Source: Cheiracanthium punctorium (Eukaryota > Arthropoda > Arachnida > Araneae > Cheiracanthiidae). Taken from it: DNA of 64,000 nt. The notes below the pieces were generated by a model. It was given only the letters and a program-made list of their open reading frames with translations, was not told the DNA's origin and did no database searches. Position 1 is the first letter of the stretch; each line of letters begins with the position of its first letter. Shown in pieces: positions 9,641-22,532 of this stretch. The stretch lies in the NCBI GenBank assembly GCA_038373885.1, contig JAWZYV010012271.1, forward strand, positions 248,001-312,000, in the 5' to 3' direction. A program made the translations under genes and the position numbers.

Positions 9641-12284
9641 AGAACTGTGATTTTGATAATTTGTAAATTTATGAATAAGTAAATAATATGTATAAATGTT
9701 GAGAATGTAATTAATAAATCAACAGAAAATAGTTAAGTAAATTTTAATCTGCATATATTGGAAAATAAACAGGGTATCCCAAAACTGACCTTGTCTTTTA
9801 CTCCTTAAGTATTGAATCTAGACATAAATTACAAAGTAAAAAAAAAAAAGAGGTAAACAGAATTTTACAAAAACTGTACCAACTTTCAGAAATTAAATCA
9901 GAGTAAATATAAAATTTCAATTTTTATACTGGCCCACATGCAAAAAAAGAAAAAAATCCAAAATAATAAAATGTGCATCATACGCTAATATGGTGGTGAA
10001 CAAAATCTGAGCATTTTATCCCGAAAAGTTTAGATATATGAAAATAACCAAATGACGAAAACCATTTTTTAATGGCCCTTAAGGGCAAAAGTCACTTTGT
10101 TTATAGGGTTCAACAAAAATTATAAAAGAAAACAGTGACTGCTAAATAAATATTTACATTCAAATTTATGTACAGCTACGCAAAAAAAAAAAATAAATAA
10201 TAATAATAAAAAAAAAACCCACTCACTCTTTATTTGGTCGTCATTTGTCATATAGCAAAGTTATAGATACCATTTGGTTGCAAATAATGTATACCTTAAT
10301 TTACTATTAACTTAATTTGCATAAGGGGCTGTCTTCATATTTAATTCTGAATCAACTTCATTTTTCTCCATAGCAACACTATTTTGACTTAAACAAACAA
10401 AATAAAAAATAAAACATTCAAATTACCCTAAATATAAAATTTCACCAATTTTTTATGATAATTTCCAGAAATATAGCAAATCCTTCTTTGCGTGCGATTT
10501 TAAGGGACTTTCTACAAATTGAAAAATGCTACTTGTATAGGTTCCAAACTTTTCAACTTTCATTAATTTTGCTCGCGATAGTTAAAAACAAATAAATATT
10601 ATTTACAGGGAAAACACTGTTTTTAGTCTTTAAGTTTTTTGTACTGAGAATATCAGGGGTAGAAATTAGAATAGTTAGTCAGTGGTCCAAATGAGCCATG
10701 GCTCCAAAACTTCCTTGGTCCATATACATGATTTAAAGAAAAAATGCATAATGACTGCTTATGATTTTGAAATTCTTATTTTAAAATTGTTATTGAGTAT
10801 TTGAAGGTTCTCTTATGCAGGTGAAATGTTGGCAGGATTGAGAATCTGTTCTATGCTCTTCTGACTGCAAACATGAATGCTACTCAGCTACAGTCAAACT
10901 TGCAGAATGGTTCCCATGATTGAAAATTTGTTTGAATTTCACATAAAAAATGCAATAACTTTTTTGCAGACCCAATATTATCACTGTGTTTGTTATTTCA
11001 CTTTCTTCATTTAATATTATTGTCTGCAGTGTGCAATATTTTTATAAGATTTTTGGTGGTATTTTAATTTCTAGTCAGATGAAAATTTAAAAAAATGTGA
11101 TTTTAAATGTTTGTTGAATGTTTTATCAAGTATGGCAAGTCCAAAGACCTGATGATTCAGATATTAAAAAAAGGACAAATTCATGCTTGGAATGTTGAGG
11201 ATTTAGTTTTTCAGAAATAGGATGTAGTATTGGAAGACATACATCTACTGGATCTAATGCTATACATGGAAAATATTTTATTTGGGGGGGAAATAGCTGC
11301 AGACGCAACAATTAGACGCTTTATAGAATCATCATCAAACTGTACAAACCTCCAATTTATTTGCTACAAAATTTGCTATTTTTTAATACTCCTTTAATAC
11401 TGCTAAATTTTACTGCTTTTGTGAAGAAGAAATCTAATTTATGTTATTTTTATGCAGTTTAAAAAAAATTGTCACTTAAAAAAATTATTTATGGTCCCTT
11501 AACTTATGAAAATAACACATTTTATTTAATACATATTTAACTACTGAATGTAAAAATTTGAAATTTTGCACAGCCATGTAATATTACTTTCTGCATCTAT
11601 TTCTAACGAAACTTCGCTAGGTCGCTATTCATAATTTTTTAGAATATTAATTTAATAATCCATAATTCATATTTTATTAAAAATTATAATAGTAAATTAT
11701 GTTTGGGTCATTTAGCTATAAGAGTACGAATAAAAATCAACTTATTATTATCAATATTATATGCAATATGAATTAAAATATTAAAAAATATTTTAACATG
11801 AGGGGGGGGGGGATTTTGGAAGCTCATAACTCACTCATTTCCAGTTCAATTTTGTTGAAGATTGATATCCGGGATTAAATTGAGCTAAACTTTGAGATAT
11901 GATGTGAAATCTAGGAGTGGCTATTTCAGGGGGAAAAAAAAATTGGTGTGAATTTTAATATAGAGATGGCACTTTATGCAATTTTTATGCATAGGAAATT
12001 AAAGTGCACGTCAATCGTAAGCGATTGGTACATGTAACTTTGCTGTACGATGAACAGCGGCTGAATAAAGTACAAGTGGGCGGGAGGGGGGGGGGGGGTT
12101 CTGCAGCTGTACATCACATAATTAAAGTATGGGGCACACTTTACAAATTAGGAATTCTTTTCAATTTTAATTCATAACATTCTGTATGAATTTTAATTCA
12201 TAAATTTTAATTCAATAATCGGAAAATTTTAATTCATAACATTCTGTACCTTTGTATTTCCCTACATAACTTCCAAACATAATA
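9641..12284. other. AT-rich repeat-derived region without genes
   Basis: A terminus CAGGGTATCCCAAAACTGACC starts at 9770. The next ~200 bases align in block order with 47649-47860 (TATCCCAAAA.CACTGACC, TTTTACAGTAA or TTTTACAAAAA, GATTAAATCT or AATTAAATCA), so both are copies of one old element. G tracts occur at 11801-11811 and 12089-12099. No open frame resembles a known protein. Confidence 0.5.
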
Positions 12285-13000
12285 CAGGGTGTCACAAAAA
12301 GGTGGTAACAGGCTTTAATTCTTTATCTATTAGAGATAAGTGGGTAGTATAAATTGAAAAAATGTTCGAAATAAGGTCAGAAATAATACTTCATTAAGAA
12401 AAAATTCCTCTTGTTAATTTTCAAAAAGTTAAACTTTTTAAATTTTTATATGAGCCCTGTACAAAGCAATTCCCAATTAGTAAAATGTGCCCCATATACT
12501 AAAGAGGTGGCATATAAAATTTGAGAACAATACCTTAAAAAGTGTTAGAGATATGAAGATAAATATAACGCTGACTTAAATCACTTTTCAATGGCTCTTG
12601 AAGGAAAAAAATCACGTAGAATAATCGCATTTCAGGGGCTGTACAGAAATTATGAAAGAAAATATTTTTTTTCCACTCTAGGAATAAATGATTACATACA
12701 AAATCATTCATAGCCCCTGTTCATCATTCTTTAAGATATCTCTGTGACTTCGTATAATGAAAGGCTCAAATTTGGTAAATCACCTCATTAGTGTATGGGG
12801 GCACATTTTACTAATTGGGAATTTTTTTTGTACAGGAGTCGTATACAAATTTAAAAAGTGTAACTTTTTGAAAATTAATGAGAGTAATTTTTTCTTAGTG
12901 GACTATTATTTCCGACCTTATTTTGAACATATTTTTGAGTTACACTGCCCACTTATCTCTAAAGAATTAAAGCCCGTTACCATATTTTTGGGACAAACTG
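12285..13000. mobile_element. 716-bp element with ~200-bp inverted terminal repeats
   Basis: The left arm (CAGGGTGTCACAAAAAGGTG ... GGTAACAGGCTTTAATTC ... AAATAAGGTCAGAAATAAT) is mirrored by the right arm (ATTATTTCCGACCTTATTTT ... GAATTAAAGCCCGTTACC ... GGGACAAACTG). The mirror continues inwards through AATTGGGAATT-type blocks and CCCCATA, leaving a loop around 12640. It is the best-preserved copy of the CAGGGT family in this window and shares blocks with 847-1178 and 4467-4989. No transposase is present; an open frame at 12757-13047 merely traverses the arm. Confidence 0.8.
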
Positions 13001-13684
13001 TATATGTCAATAATCAATATTTAAAGAACAAAAGCCAAGGTCATTAGTACATTTCTTTTTGTATCCAGAGGACAGTTTGTATTTTAAATGTTGACAGCAA
13101 AAGACACACAACCTTGCAAAAACTGTACCGTACATGAAAAGAAAAAATAGAATGTGCATATTTAAAATACATTTGTATTAAAGTTCTAATTATTTAACAA
13201 TTTAATTTTTCATTTTTATTTATATTATTTACTTATTCAAAAATTAATTTTATAACTTATCAAAGTGGCAATACTATTTCAAAAAAAATCCCCAAAAATA
13301 GATCCAGTTCAGCTACTTGGCAAAGCATTGATCAATAAGAACTTCCTTCGGTTGAATATTATCAATACATTAAGCTGCTTTCAACTTTTTCAAATAATCA
13401 TATTTTATTTCATGAATCAATAACTATAATCTGTCTGATACTCCAGCTTGACAAATAGCATTTGCTTTAAAATAAAGTTTTAAAAAAGTCTTTAAAATAT
13501 TATTTCAATGAATATTTTTTATTAGAAAACAAGCAACAAAATATTAACTGGCAGAAAAAGAATAACATCTAATGAACAATAATTCTTTAAAATGCCTTTT
13601 AAATCCATTTCTTTGATTTTTTTAAAAACAGGACAAGGTTAAAACATAAATGAAAAAATTAATCTACTGAAAGAAAACTAAGAG
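13001..13684. other. Region 3' of GPATCH8, no gene seen
   Basis: AT-rich sequence between the repeat at 12285-13000 and the probable 3' UTR of the minus-strand gene. Several minus-strand AATAAA signals occur here (for example in ATTTTATTTCATG at about 13402), so the UTR may extend into it. Confidence 0.4.
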
Positions 13685-13690
13685 TTTATT
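13685..13690 (-). terminator. Candidate polyadenylation signal for GPATCH8
   Basis: TTTATT on the plus strand is AATAAA on the minus strand, 232 bases downstream of the stop codon. Other AATAAA motifs lie further 3', so the true cleavage site is uncertain. Confidence 0.4.
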
Positions 13691-13921
13691 TCAGCTGTCA
13701 TGAATACGTCGTGGTAAAATTTAATGAAACAAGACACAGAAATGCTTGATTTATCACAGTTTATGAAATATGCATGCAGATGAAGGAAACACAATAAGAT
13801 ATGAATTATGGAAAGTTTATCAACAAATTATAATACAATGAGAACACTGAATGAGCTCTTACAATACATCAGACAGCTGTACAATTCATGGCTTTTTATG
13901 TTACACACATATCAGATTAAT

Positions 13922-16900
13922 TCACTGCTGCTGGTGACCAGGAGGCTGCTGAGGCATTGGATAACCAGGAATTTGTGTACCAGGTGGTGGTGGGTAAGGA
14001 TATGGTACTTGCATCTGAGGATTCATGTAGACTTGGGGATTAGCAGGTGCATACTGGTACTGGTGAGTGACATTTTGGGGAGCTGCAGTATATAGTGGAT
14101 AGTTGCCAGTATAGGCATAAGGCACAGAATATCCTGAAACCTGAGGATTAGTGGCACAGGTGATCTGTCCCACACTATATTGCTGTACTGTCTGCATCTG
14201 CTGGTAAGGATCCACAACTGCTGGCTGTGCTGTAGTGATAACAATGCTGTTCTTTGGTTTACCAGGAGGAGGTGGAGGAGGGGGTGGCGATCGAGGTGGT
14301 GGAGGGGGAGGGGGAGGGGGAGAAGCAGATCTTTCAGCTTTTCGGAGGTGCTTTACTTTCACTTTGTGCCTCCTCTCTTTTGGTGGTGGTGGGGGAGGAG
14401 GAGGTGACACAGAACCTACGAACACATCCTTCGTGGGAGGTATGCCATCAGCAAATGTGACTGACTTCTTAGGCTGAGAATCTGTATCACGTGTCGGCAT
14501 GATAAGAATGCCAGCTTTAGGAAGGGCAGGAGTCGGTGCTATAGAGGTTGAGGATGCTGCTGCAAAAAGGGATGAGCTGACTGATCGCTTGTGCTCTTTT
14601 GATTTTTCTTTTTTATGAGACTCTTGTGGAACACTTTCGAGGTTTGCCTGAGATACAGGCAGAGTCATGGACTCCAGAGTATCCCGGCTTAGAGTACTCT
14701 TGTGAGGAATTTCTGTTATTTCTGCAGAAGATGATACTGCTTCACTTGATTCTGAATGACTGGCAGTTACATCTATGACAGAGCTGCTGATAGCCTCGTC
14801 CTGAGGAGGAATCAACATTTCGTCAGTGGATGTCTTATTTTGTTCAAAAATTACAGAATCAGAAAAAGTCAGTTTATCCTGATTTTTAGATACTTCATCC
14901 CCAAGAGTTGTTTCAGAATATGAAACATTCTCAGAAGCATTCGAGAATCCGGCAGCATTTATTTGCATTTGCTGAAAATATTCAAAGTAAGTTTTCGAAA
15001 TATCTTCTGAGCTATATGAAGAAAACTGAGAACTACTGTCTCTATCGGATAATGTCTCACTACAGTTCTCCAAGGAGGATTCTGTTTTACTGGTTATATG
15101 TTCTTTAGATGTGAAATCTGTGTTATACTCATAATTACTATCCCCATCTTTACGGTTCTCTACAAGAACAGAATTGTCTTTAGCATTTTCTGTACCAATG
15201 GGCTCAATTTTGGAAATTTCAGATTTTGAAACTAAGCTGCTATTTTCTAACTCTGCTTTTGACTGCTTAGAAGCTTTACTGCTTCTTTCAGATGATCTTT
15301 TATCCCATTTACTATTACTATTTACACTTGTTCTTTCAGTGTTTTTTGCTGTTAAAACTTCTGAGGGCACTGGAGTAGTATCTTGATCTGCAACAGGTGA
15401 CGTTAACTTAAATGACTTTATTGGATAAGAAATAGGGACACTAATTTTACTTGGCGATGAAGTTTCTGTTTTTTCAGAATTTTCCGATTTAATTTGTTCA
15501 GATGGTTTTATAGCAGGATTAGTATCAGAAAACTCTTTTTTTACCAACATATTTGTATTTTCAGATACACATTTACTCACATTAGCATCTGATGAGTTAA
15601 CTAAATATGGAGTGCCCAAATATGCAAGGGCACTATTGGAACTACATGGTGGCATTTTATTCTGAGCAGAAGAGAGCTGCAATAACTGTTGTATTGCTTT
15701 CAGATTTTCACTATTAGTGGGGTTTTTCAACAGAGCTTCAGTGAGACGAGCAAGTTCATTTAACTTTGCCATATCACTAGACCTCAAAGTTGATGCTTGC
15801 TTGTCCTCGATTTTTTCATTAGCAGAAACAGAAGATGCTTGCGCTGCAGGTTTGTTACTATTTTCTTGAGAAAAGAAGCTAACTTTGTTTTGTGAATGTG
15901 AAGGAACAATAGTTTTTTCATTGGTTACTTCACACGTTTTGACATCTACAGACTGAGGTGCTAAAGTATTACAGCTATTACTAAGATCGGTAGCATTTTG
16001 GTTTGTTACTTCAGACTCAGTATCTGCATTAGATTCATTCATGTTTAATGATTTTAAAAACTCATCATATTCAGAATCTAAGTCGCTTGATCTGTTTGCT
16101 TCAGTTTCCACTGAAACATCGCCAGGGTCATCTATTTCATTAGCACTTTGCAAAGGAACTGTAATGCTAACATTATCAGAGTCGCAACTCTTTTCAGTCA
16201 CTTGCTGAGCATTATTGACTGGTGGTTCTTCAACATTAACAGTTGAGTCTTCAATGTGAACTAACTCAGAATTGTCTTTTTCAGCAGAAGCAAAATTTTC
16301 TACTAAAGCATCCTGACTGCCTGTTACAGTAGATTGCTTATTAGAAACTGATGATTCAAACTCTGTTTCCATCTTCTCACATTCAAGATTATTTACATTG
16401 ACTGATGTTTTCAAAGTTTTAGCATCAGATATATTCACAGGTGACTTTTCTTTTTTGTATTCTGTACAAGGAACTGTTTTGATGGGTGATATATTTTTTT
16501 GAGAATCACATACAACAGAATTTATATTATCACTCTGTACCTCAATTTTTGGCTGAGTCTGTGGCGTAGATGTCCTTTCAGAAGATCCTTTCATTTTCAA
16601 TAAATTACCATCTGTAACTTCAGGACTCCAGTCTAATTCAGAGTTGCTCTCAGAATCAGTATCCCATTTTGATTTAACTTTCACAGGAATTTTCACTGGC
16701 TGATACTTAGGTTTGTTCTTTTGCAGCAATGATTCACTTTCAGAGGCAGATGATGCAACATTTTTATTTTCAGCTTTGGCATCTTTTGGTGAAACAGATA
16801 AAGTCTGATTTTCAGTTTTTACCTTCTCAAAAGTTTTCCTTTTAGGCGGAGGATCTGGAGTGTGCTCAAGATGTCTTTTACCAGTTTTAGGTGGGGGGCT

Positions 16901-19900
16901 TTCAATTTTTCCATAGGATGACTTTAAAGCATCAAGACCAGATAAACCAGTAACATCAGGTTGTGGGGATTCTTCAGATTCACTACTAGATGGAGTGGGA
17001 GTACGTTTTTTAAATACACATTCAAAATCTCCACATTTACGATTGCAACAAAACTGAATAGAAGGACTAGCATATGTATACTTGATGACACTCCTTGATT
17101 TTTTCTTTTTCTTATAATAATAGTCATCATCATGCTTTGTTTTTTTACTACTGCTGCTATATGAATTTGTATCAACTGAAGAACTTTGCTTACGTTTATT
17201 TTTCTTCACCTTTTCAGCATTGGTAGAATGCTTTTCTTTAATTTTCTTTGACTTTTTTTCTTTAACAATTTCACTTTCTTTGTTGTGTTCATTTTCAACA
17301 ATTTTTTGGCTTTTGCTATTCTTTTCTGGACTTTTCTGATCTGGACCAAAATCTTTTTTAGTAGTTTCAAGACATCCAATGCTTTCTTTTTCAACACTTT
17401 CTCTATTTTTGCCAAACTCTTTTTCAACTTTTTCTTTATTTTTATCCCTTCCAACTTTTTTAGGTTCAGTAGCAGAAACATTTTCCATGCTTTCTTGAGA
17501 AAATTCTCTTTTAATCTGATCATGTTCTCTAAGATATTCTTTTTTATTTTCATGATCTTTGATATATTCCTCTTTTAGATTTTCTTGATCTTTAACACAT
17601 TCTTTTTTAATATCAACTTTAGCATAATCTTTTTTAATATTTTTATCGCTAGCATACTCTTTTTTAACAATTTGTTGATCCTCAAAACATTCATTCATGG
17701 TGTTCTCATCCTCTTTAATAGAAGTTAAATTTTGGATTGATAATTTTGATTCACCAAGTTTAACATCATTATCATGACTGGCTACATCTGAATTGACTTT
17801 TTCTTTACCAGATTTTATAGAGTTGGCTACTGATTTTGATGATTTTTCATTTTCATTACTATCTACACCAATGGATATATTTGGAGATACTTCACTAGAA
17901 GAAATTACTTTTACATCTTTAAATGAAGATCTTTTTACGGATGGACTTTGACATGCCTCTAATGTTTCATTAGTCTGAAGTAAAACTTTTGATTCTTTTT
18001 TGTGGTCTTTATGAATCTTCTTGTAACTTACAGAAGCACAATCAAAGTCATCATCCTGCTTTTCACTATTTTTTGTGAGTTTAACTTCAGTGCTTAATAA
18101 CTGAACTGGTTGAGAAGAAACTTTTTCTTTCTTAATTTTTTTCGATTTTTTACTAACATCTTTGTCTGAAATTTTCTTTTTCACTTGCTTCTTCTTTTTC
18201 TTGGTCTTTTTAGGGGTTTCAGTATCACTACTTGATGAACTGCTAGAACTATCACTTTCTACTGAGTTACTGCAAGAATCTCCCATTTCTGAACTACTGC
18301 TACTGCTACTACTAGTAGAACTATCTTTCTGAGCAACTTTCTTTTTACGACTCTTCTTTTTGTCCTTTTGTTTCATAGCTTTGTACACAGCTCGTATAGT
18401 CTCCTCAAATTTTTTAGATTTATCTGAGATGCTTATGCCTGTTTCCTGGCATAGCTTTTTGAAAGTTTTATTTTTTAACATTTGAGTAAGCAGTTTATCA
18501 GTTTTACTTTTTTGCTTGAAGGCTTGTTTCTTGGATGTTAATGCATCTGATTTTTCTTTCTTACTAGATTTGCTGTCACTCCTTAAATGTTTGCTTTTAA
18601 CTTTATCTTCCTCCGAAACAGCTACTGAATGTGAAGTATGTGGTTTATCATCATCAGAAGTCATTTCCTGTGTCGATTTTGAGACTTTATTTTCCCTGAT
18701 TACACCCGTCTTTCCAGCTTCTGGTTCATTCACTGGAATTTCAGTTTCTTTCTCAACAATTTGATGTACATCGCTTTGGTTTTCATAATCAGATTTACTA
18801 ACTGATTTTAATGGACTAAAAGTGGGTGTGCTATCATCAGGAACAATATTAATATCACTTAGCTGAGTTCTAACTTTACTTTTCGTCATATTATAGCACA
18901 GTTCTGAATCAGAATTAACACTTCCATCAACTGCAGCTGGTAATTTTGACTCTGAATTAGTTATAAATTGTTCCGCAGCTTCTTTTAAGCCATCTAACTT
19001 ATCATTATCAGGTGCATCAGAAAAAGAAGGGTGCTCAGAATTATATTCATTTTCAAGTTCGACAGAATTGTTATCTTTTTTATCACAAGAAATTTGACTG
19101 TCACTAAAAGACTCTGTTTCGTTCTTTTCAATATATACTCGTTCTTTGTCATTTTCTGTAGGTTTTGAGGCTTCTAAGATATCATTTGTTTCAGAATGAT
19201 TTAAGCTGGGTGATTTTTCTTCAGATTTAACAGCAGATTCCTTACTTTTAGAAGAATGAACTTTATTTTCTTTGTTCTTTAATCGTTCCTTGGGTGAAGA
19301 TTTTTGCCGAATTTTCTCAGAACTTTTTCTGTCTTTTTCTCCTTCAGAAGATTTTCTACTTCTTTCTCTTTCAGGAGATCTTTTATTTCTTTCTTTTTCA
19401 AAAGATTTTTTTTCACTGTCATGTAATCTTCTTTCTCTTTCTGAAGATCTTTTATTACTATAATAATCAAGAGATCTTCGTCTACCGTGATAACTTCGCT
19501 CTTCAGATTTCCTACTCCTATGCTCGGATGATTGCTTACTCCTTTCACCAGAGCGGTGTCTTTTCTTTTCAGTTCGTTTATAGCTTTTATCCTCAGAGTG
19601 CTTATTAGGATCTCTATCTTGTTTATCTGATACTACCTCTTTATCTTCAGCAGATACATTTTTCGAAGTATCGGGTGTGTTTTCCTTAGCATCTTCAATC
19701 TTTCCTGATTCATTTATAACAACTGTTTTTACAAAGGTTAAAAAACCAAATTTTGGCTTTTTGGCAAGGGCTTCTGGAGGCTGATTGGGATATATTTCTG
19801 TTTTAGTGGCTATTTTATCTTCACTTTGACTGCTCTTTTCAGACATTTCTTTGTCCTGTTTTTCAACTAAAGAATCTACACCTGCTGAATGTTGACTATC

Positions 19901-20825
19901 TTCTTCTTCCTCTTTAAATACTGCAACAACATCAGCACTAATTTTTTGATTAGCTTTTTTAGACAAGCTAAAAGACAAAGCTCCAGATTTTGAATTATTA
20001 CTTTCTGCATTAGAAGCAGCGGATTGTTTTTCTTGTGAATACGCTAACATTCTCTTACGAGCCAAAGCTTTCCCCAGAAGAATAACACTTTTAGGTACAT
20101 AACTTTCGTTTATTTTAGATAGTGGAAAGCCCAGTAAATTCTCTTCAGGGCTGATTTCTTCATTGTCTTCACTCTTGACTGGCAAGTCTTCAGACTTTGG
20201 TGATGGTATCTCAGATAACAGTGAAGGCATTACAGTGGCGTCAGTTTGATTTTCAACTTTACTGTCAGTGTCTCCAGATGATATTTGTTCATCAGGCAAA
20301 GGAGGTAAATCAACATCATCAGGGGAGAAAAATATAGTATTTAAATGTAGTAATTCCAAACCTTTTGAAGTAGTGTCTATCACATCAGGAGATTTGTCTT
20401 CCAACTTTGAGTCCAGATCTTGAGTAGAATCATTAACACTTTCCATATTACAAGGACTAGCACCCAAATTATTAGTAGATAAAGAATCATTAGATTCACA
20501 ACTTATAGATTTACTAACAGCTTCATCAATTTGATCATCTTCATCTAATGATGCAGGATCACCTAACTCTACCTCTTTCATATCAGAATCATTTTCATTT
20601 TCATTTTCTTTTAAATCAGAAGGATCTGTAAAACTCTGCTCCAAATCAGACAAGTTATTTATATCACTCGATAAGCTATCATCTTTCACAGCATCTAGAT
20701 TCAAAGATGCTGGACTTTTCTGAACATCTTCCTGGTTATCAGATTCAGATTCTTTCCTCTCCGCAACTTCTCGAAAGCCACCTCCAGGAATGAATTTTTC
20801 ACCAGTTCCCATTTCAATTGGTCCC
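13922..20825 (-). CDS. GPATCH8: GPATCH8 orthologue, large terminal coding exon
   Basis: After the acceptor TTTATTCCAG the exon adds one base to complete an Arg codon, then reads GPIEMGTGEKFIPGGGF and runs 2300 codons to TGA (13922-13924). With the three upstream exons it gives residues 124-2423 of the partial protein. Family landmarks are LSFSLSKKANQKI..VVAVFKEE (about residue 405; human GPATCH8, recalled from memory, has SFSFAKKAPVKL..IASVFK) and KKPKFGFLTFVKT (about residue 480; human has PNFPFLLFMRA). The rest is low complexity: SR/KE-type charged repeats such as SSERERR and KRSPERERSRKSSE, a lysine-rich possible helix (about 898-955), poly-Ser blocks (about 955-995), KKEY.KD.EN-type degenerate repeats (about 1180-1290), a Cys cluster (about 1388), and a Pro-rich tail with three runs of 8-9 prolines ending in Q/P/Y-rich sequence. 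The family is nuclear, linked to RNA processing. Expected RNA or spliceosome association is inference from the family. Confidence 0.95.
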
Positions 20826-21524
20826 CTGGAATAAAGAAAATATTTTTTAAGAATTAAGAAGCAGTGAGAAAGTAAATGCATTTACTTAAACAACAACAAA
20901 AAAAGAATGTTTGGTTACAAACATTTCAGCTCTAAACTATATGCATGGAAGGGTGGAGAGGGAGAGAAACTTAAATAGTCAAAATTTCCATGGGGATTAA
21001 CTTTGTAACATTGGTGATTGTAGGACTTCTTTAAAACCCCTAATAAGGATGAAGCAAAAATAGCATCATTTTTTACTTTTGCTTGCAACAATCAGAGAAA
21101 GAAAATTAATGACTATTGTTTAAACATACAAAAAGTTTATGTTTTTTTTTTTTTTTTTTTTTTTTTTTTTGTAAAATTCTTATGCTATGCTGAAATAAAC
21201 TTTGTAATGTCTGATAACAGATTTCATATTAATAAGTATACATTTGCTACCAACATTATTTTATAATATACTAGCTGACCCAGTAAACGTTGTTTTGCCA
21301 TATAAATTATTCCTAGGATTATTTTAGTAGAAAGAAATGACTAATTTATTGTAAGTGTGTGAGGATGTGGTATATGAGTGGTAGAGGCATGGAGTGCTGT
21401 GAACGATGATGGAATATAAAAATAACACAATACCAAACATTTATATTTTTAATTCATTGTAATTTATTCTTTAAATTTATATACATCGCTAATTACAATA
21501 ATTTTACTAAAAAATAATATCAAT

Positions 21525-21708
21525 CCCTTAACGGAATAGAGTGAACAATATTTTTTGTTATCCCATCTTTAGCTAACACAAACAAAATGGATGGCTTGCC
21601 CATTCGAGAGCATGCCATGTATAATTGTCCATGCGAAAAACATGGTGTGCTCAAATCTAAGCCACAAACAGACATAGTTTAGCCTTGAAATTTATTGATA
21701 GTCATTCC
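21525..21708 (-). pseudogene. Helitron helicase C-terminal fragment
   Basis: The minus-strand translation gives MTINKFQG, then an in-frame stop, then LDLSTPCFSHGQLYMACSR and GKPSILFVLA. This is the conserved C-terminal motif block of Helitron Pif1-like helicases (family pattern: MTINKAQGQ ... HGQLYVACSRV). The Gln codon after QG has become TAA, and nothing upstream restores the helicase, so the gene is dead. It lies about 250 bases from the 3' end of the Helitron, where the helicase C-terminus is expected. Confidence 0.85.
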
Positions 21709-22343
21709 ATAAAAAAAATTGTCAAAAAAAATAAAAATAAAAAAAGGATGAAAATCTGAAACACTTCATCTAAATAATTTTTTATATGCACTATAGTGCT
21801 ATATATTAAAATCTTATCATAATTTATGTGTCGTCCTTATTTTTCTTCCTTATTCCATTAAGTTTGAAAGTTTATCATTAGCTGTATTTTTCTTTCTTGT
21901 TTCGTAAAACCCATCTTTGATATTGAAATCTATCTTAAAATCGCCTACTAAAACTGTTTTACAATCTTCGCCAAGTATATTACAACTATACTTCATCCTT
22001 TTATATATTGTTTTGAACGGGCATCATAATCCATGAGTGTACCGTGTTTGTCTTTCATGGGTGGATTCCTATTTCAACGCCCCGACTCTCGCCAAGGTAG
22101 CGATCATTAAACATATGCAGTTACCATGACGATTTTTTGCATTTATGTGTCAATAGTAATTTAGAATTAAAATGGCAATTTGGAACAACATGTAAGTACA
22201 GCATGCTGTTACATTTTTATTTATTTTAATGTGGTTTTTTATTTATTTTAATGTAGTTTTAATAATTAAGTGTCTTCAAATTCCTTAACTGGTACATTTA
22301 TCGATAATTTGTTTACTTTAGTTTTCATCTAGTTCTTTTGGGA

Positions 22344-22532
22344 GCGTTGAAACGGTACTTACGTATTATCCCGGCGGTCACTTCCGCCAAACTACTTTTC
22401 CGTCAAATTTGCTGGCAAACTGTTGGCAATCATATTCCAAACCATCAACAATTTCATGTTCCCGGCATTTATCTTGGTGAAAAATTGCTTGTCTTGGCAG
22501 ACCGCCAGGATAATACGTAAGTACCGTTGAAA
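22344..22532. repeat. ~190-bp inverted-repeat element nested in the Helitron
   Basis: GAAACGGTACTTACGTATTA plus TCCCGGCGGTC (from about 22348) is mirrored by GACCGCCAGGA plus TAATACGTAAGTACCGTT (about 22499-22528), about 32 bases with two mismatches. The interior is less AT-rich than the host Helitron. This looks like a MITE that inserted into the Helitron or was captured by it. A clean target duplication was not resolved. Confidence 0.65.

Noticed and set aside
14235..14477. Glycine/arginine-rich plus-strand frames opposite the proline runs
   Set aside because: They are the antisense of the GPATCH8 poly-Pro coding sequence; the minus-strand frame is the conserved one.
17206..17578. Lysine/isoleucine-rich and phenylalanine-rich frames within 17.2-17.6 kb
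   Set aside because: Shadow frames of the A-rich, KE-repeat part of the GPATCH8 exon; no independent signals.
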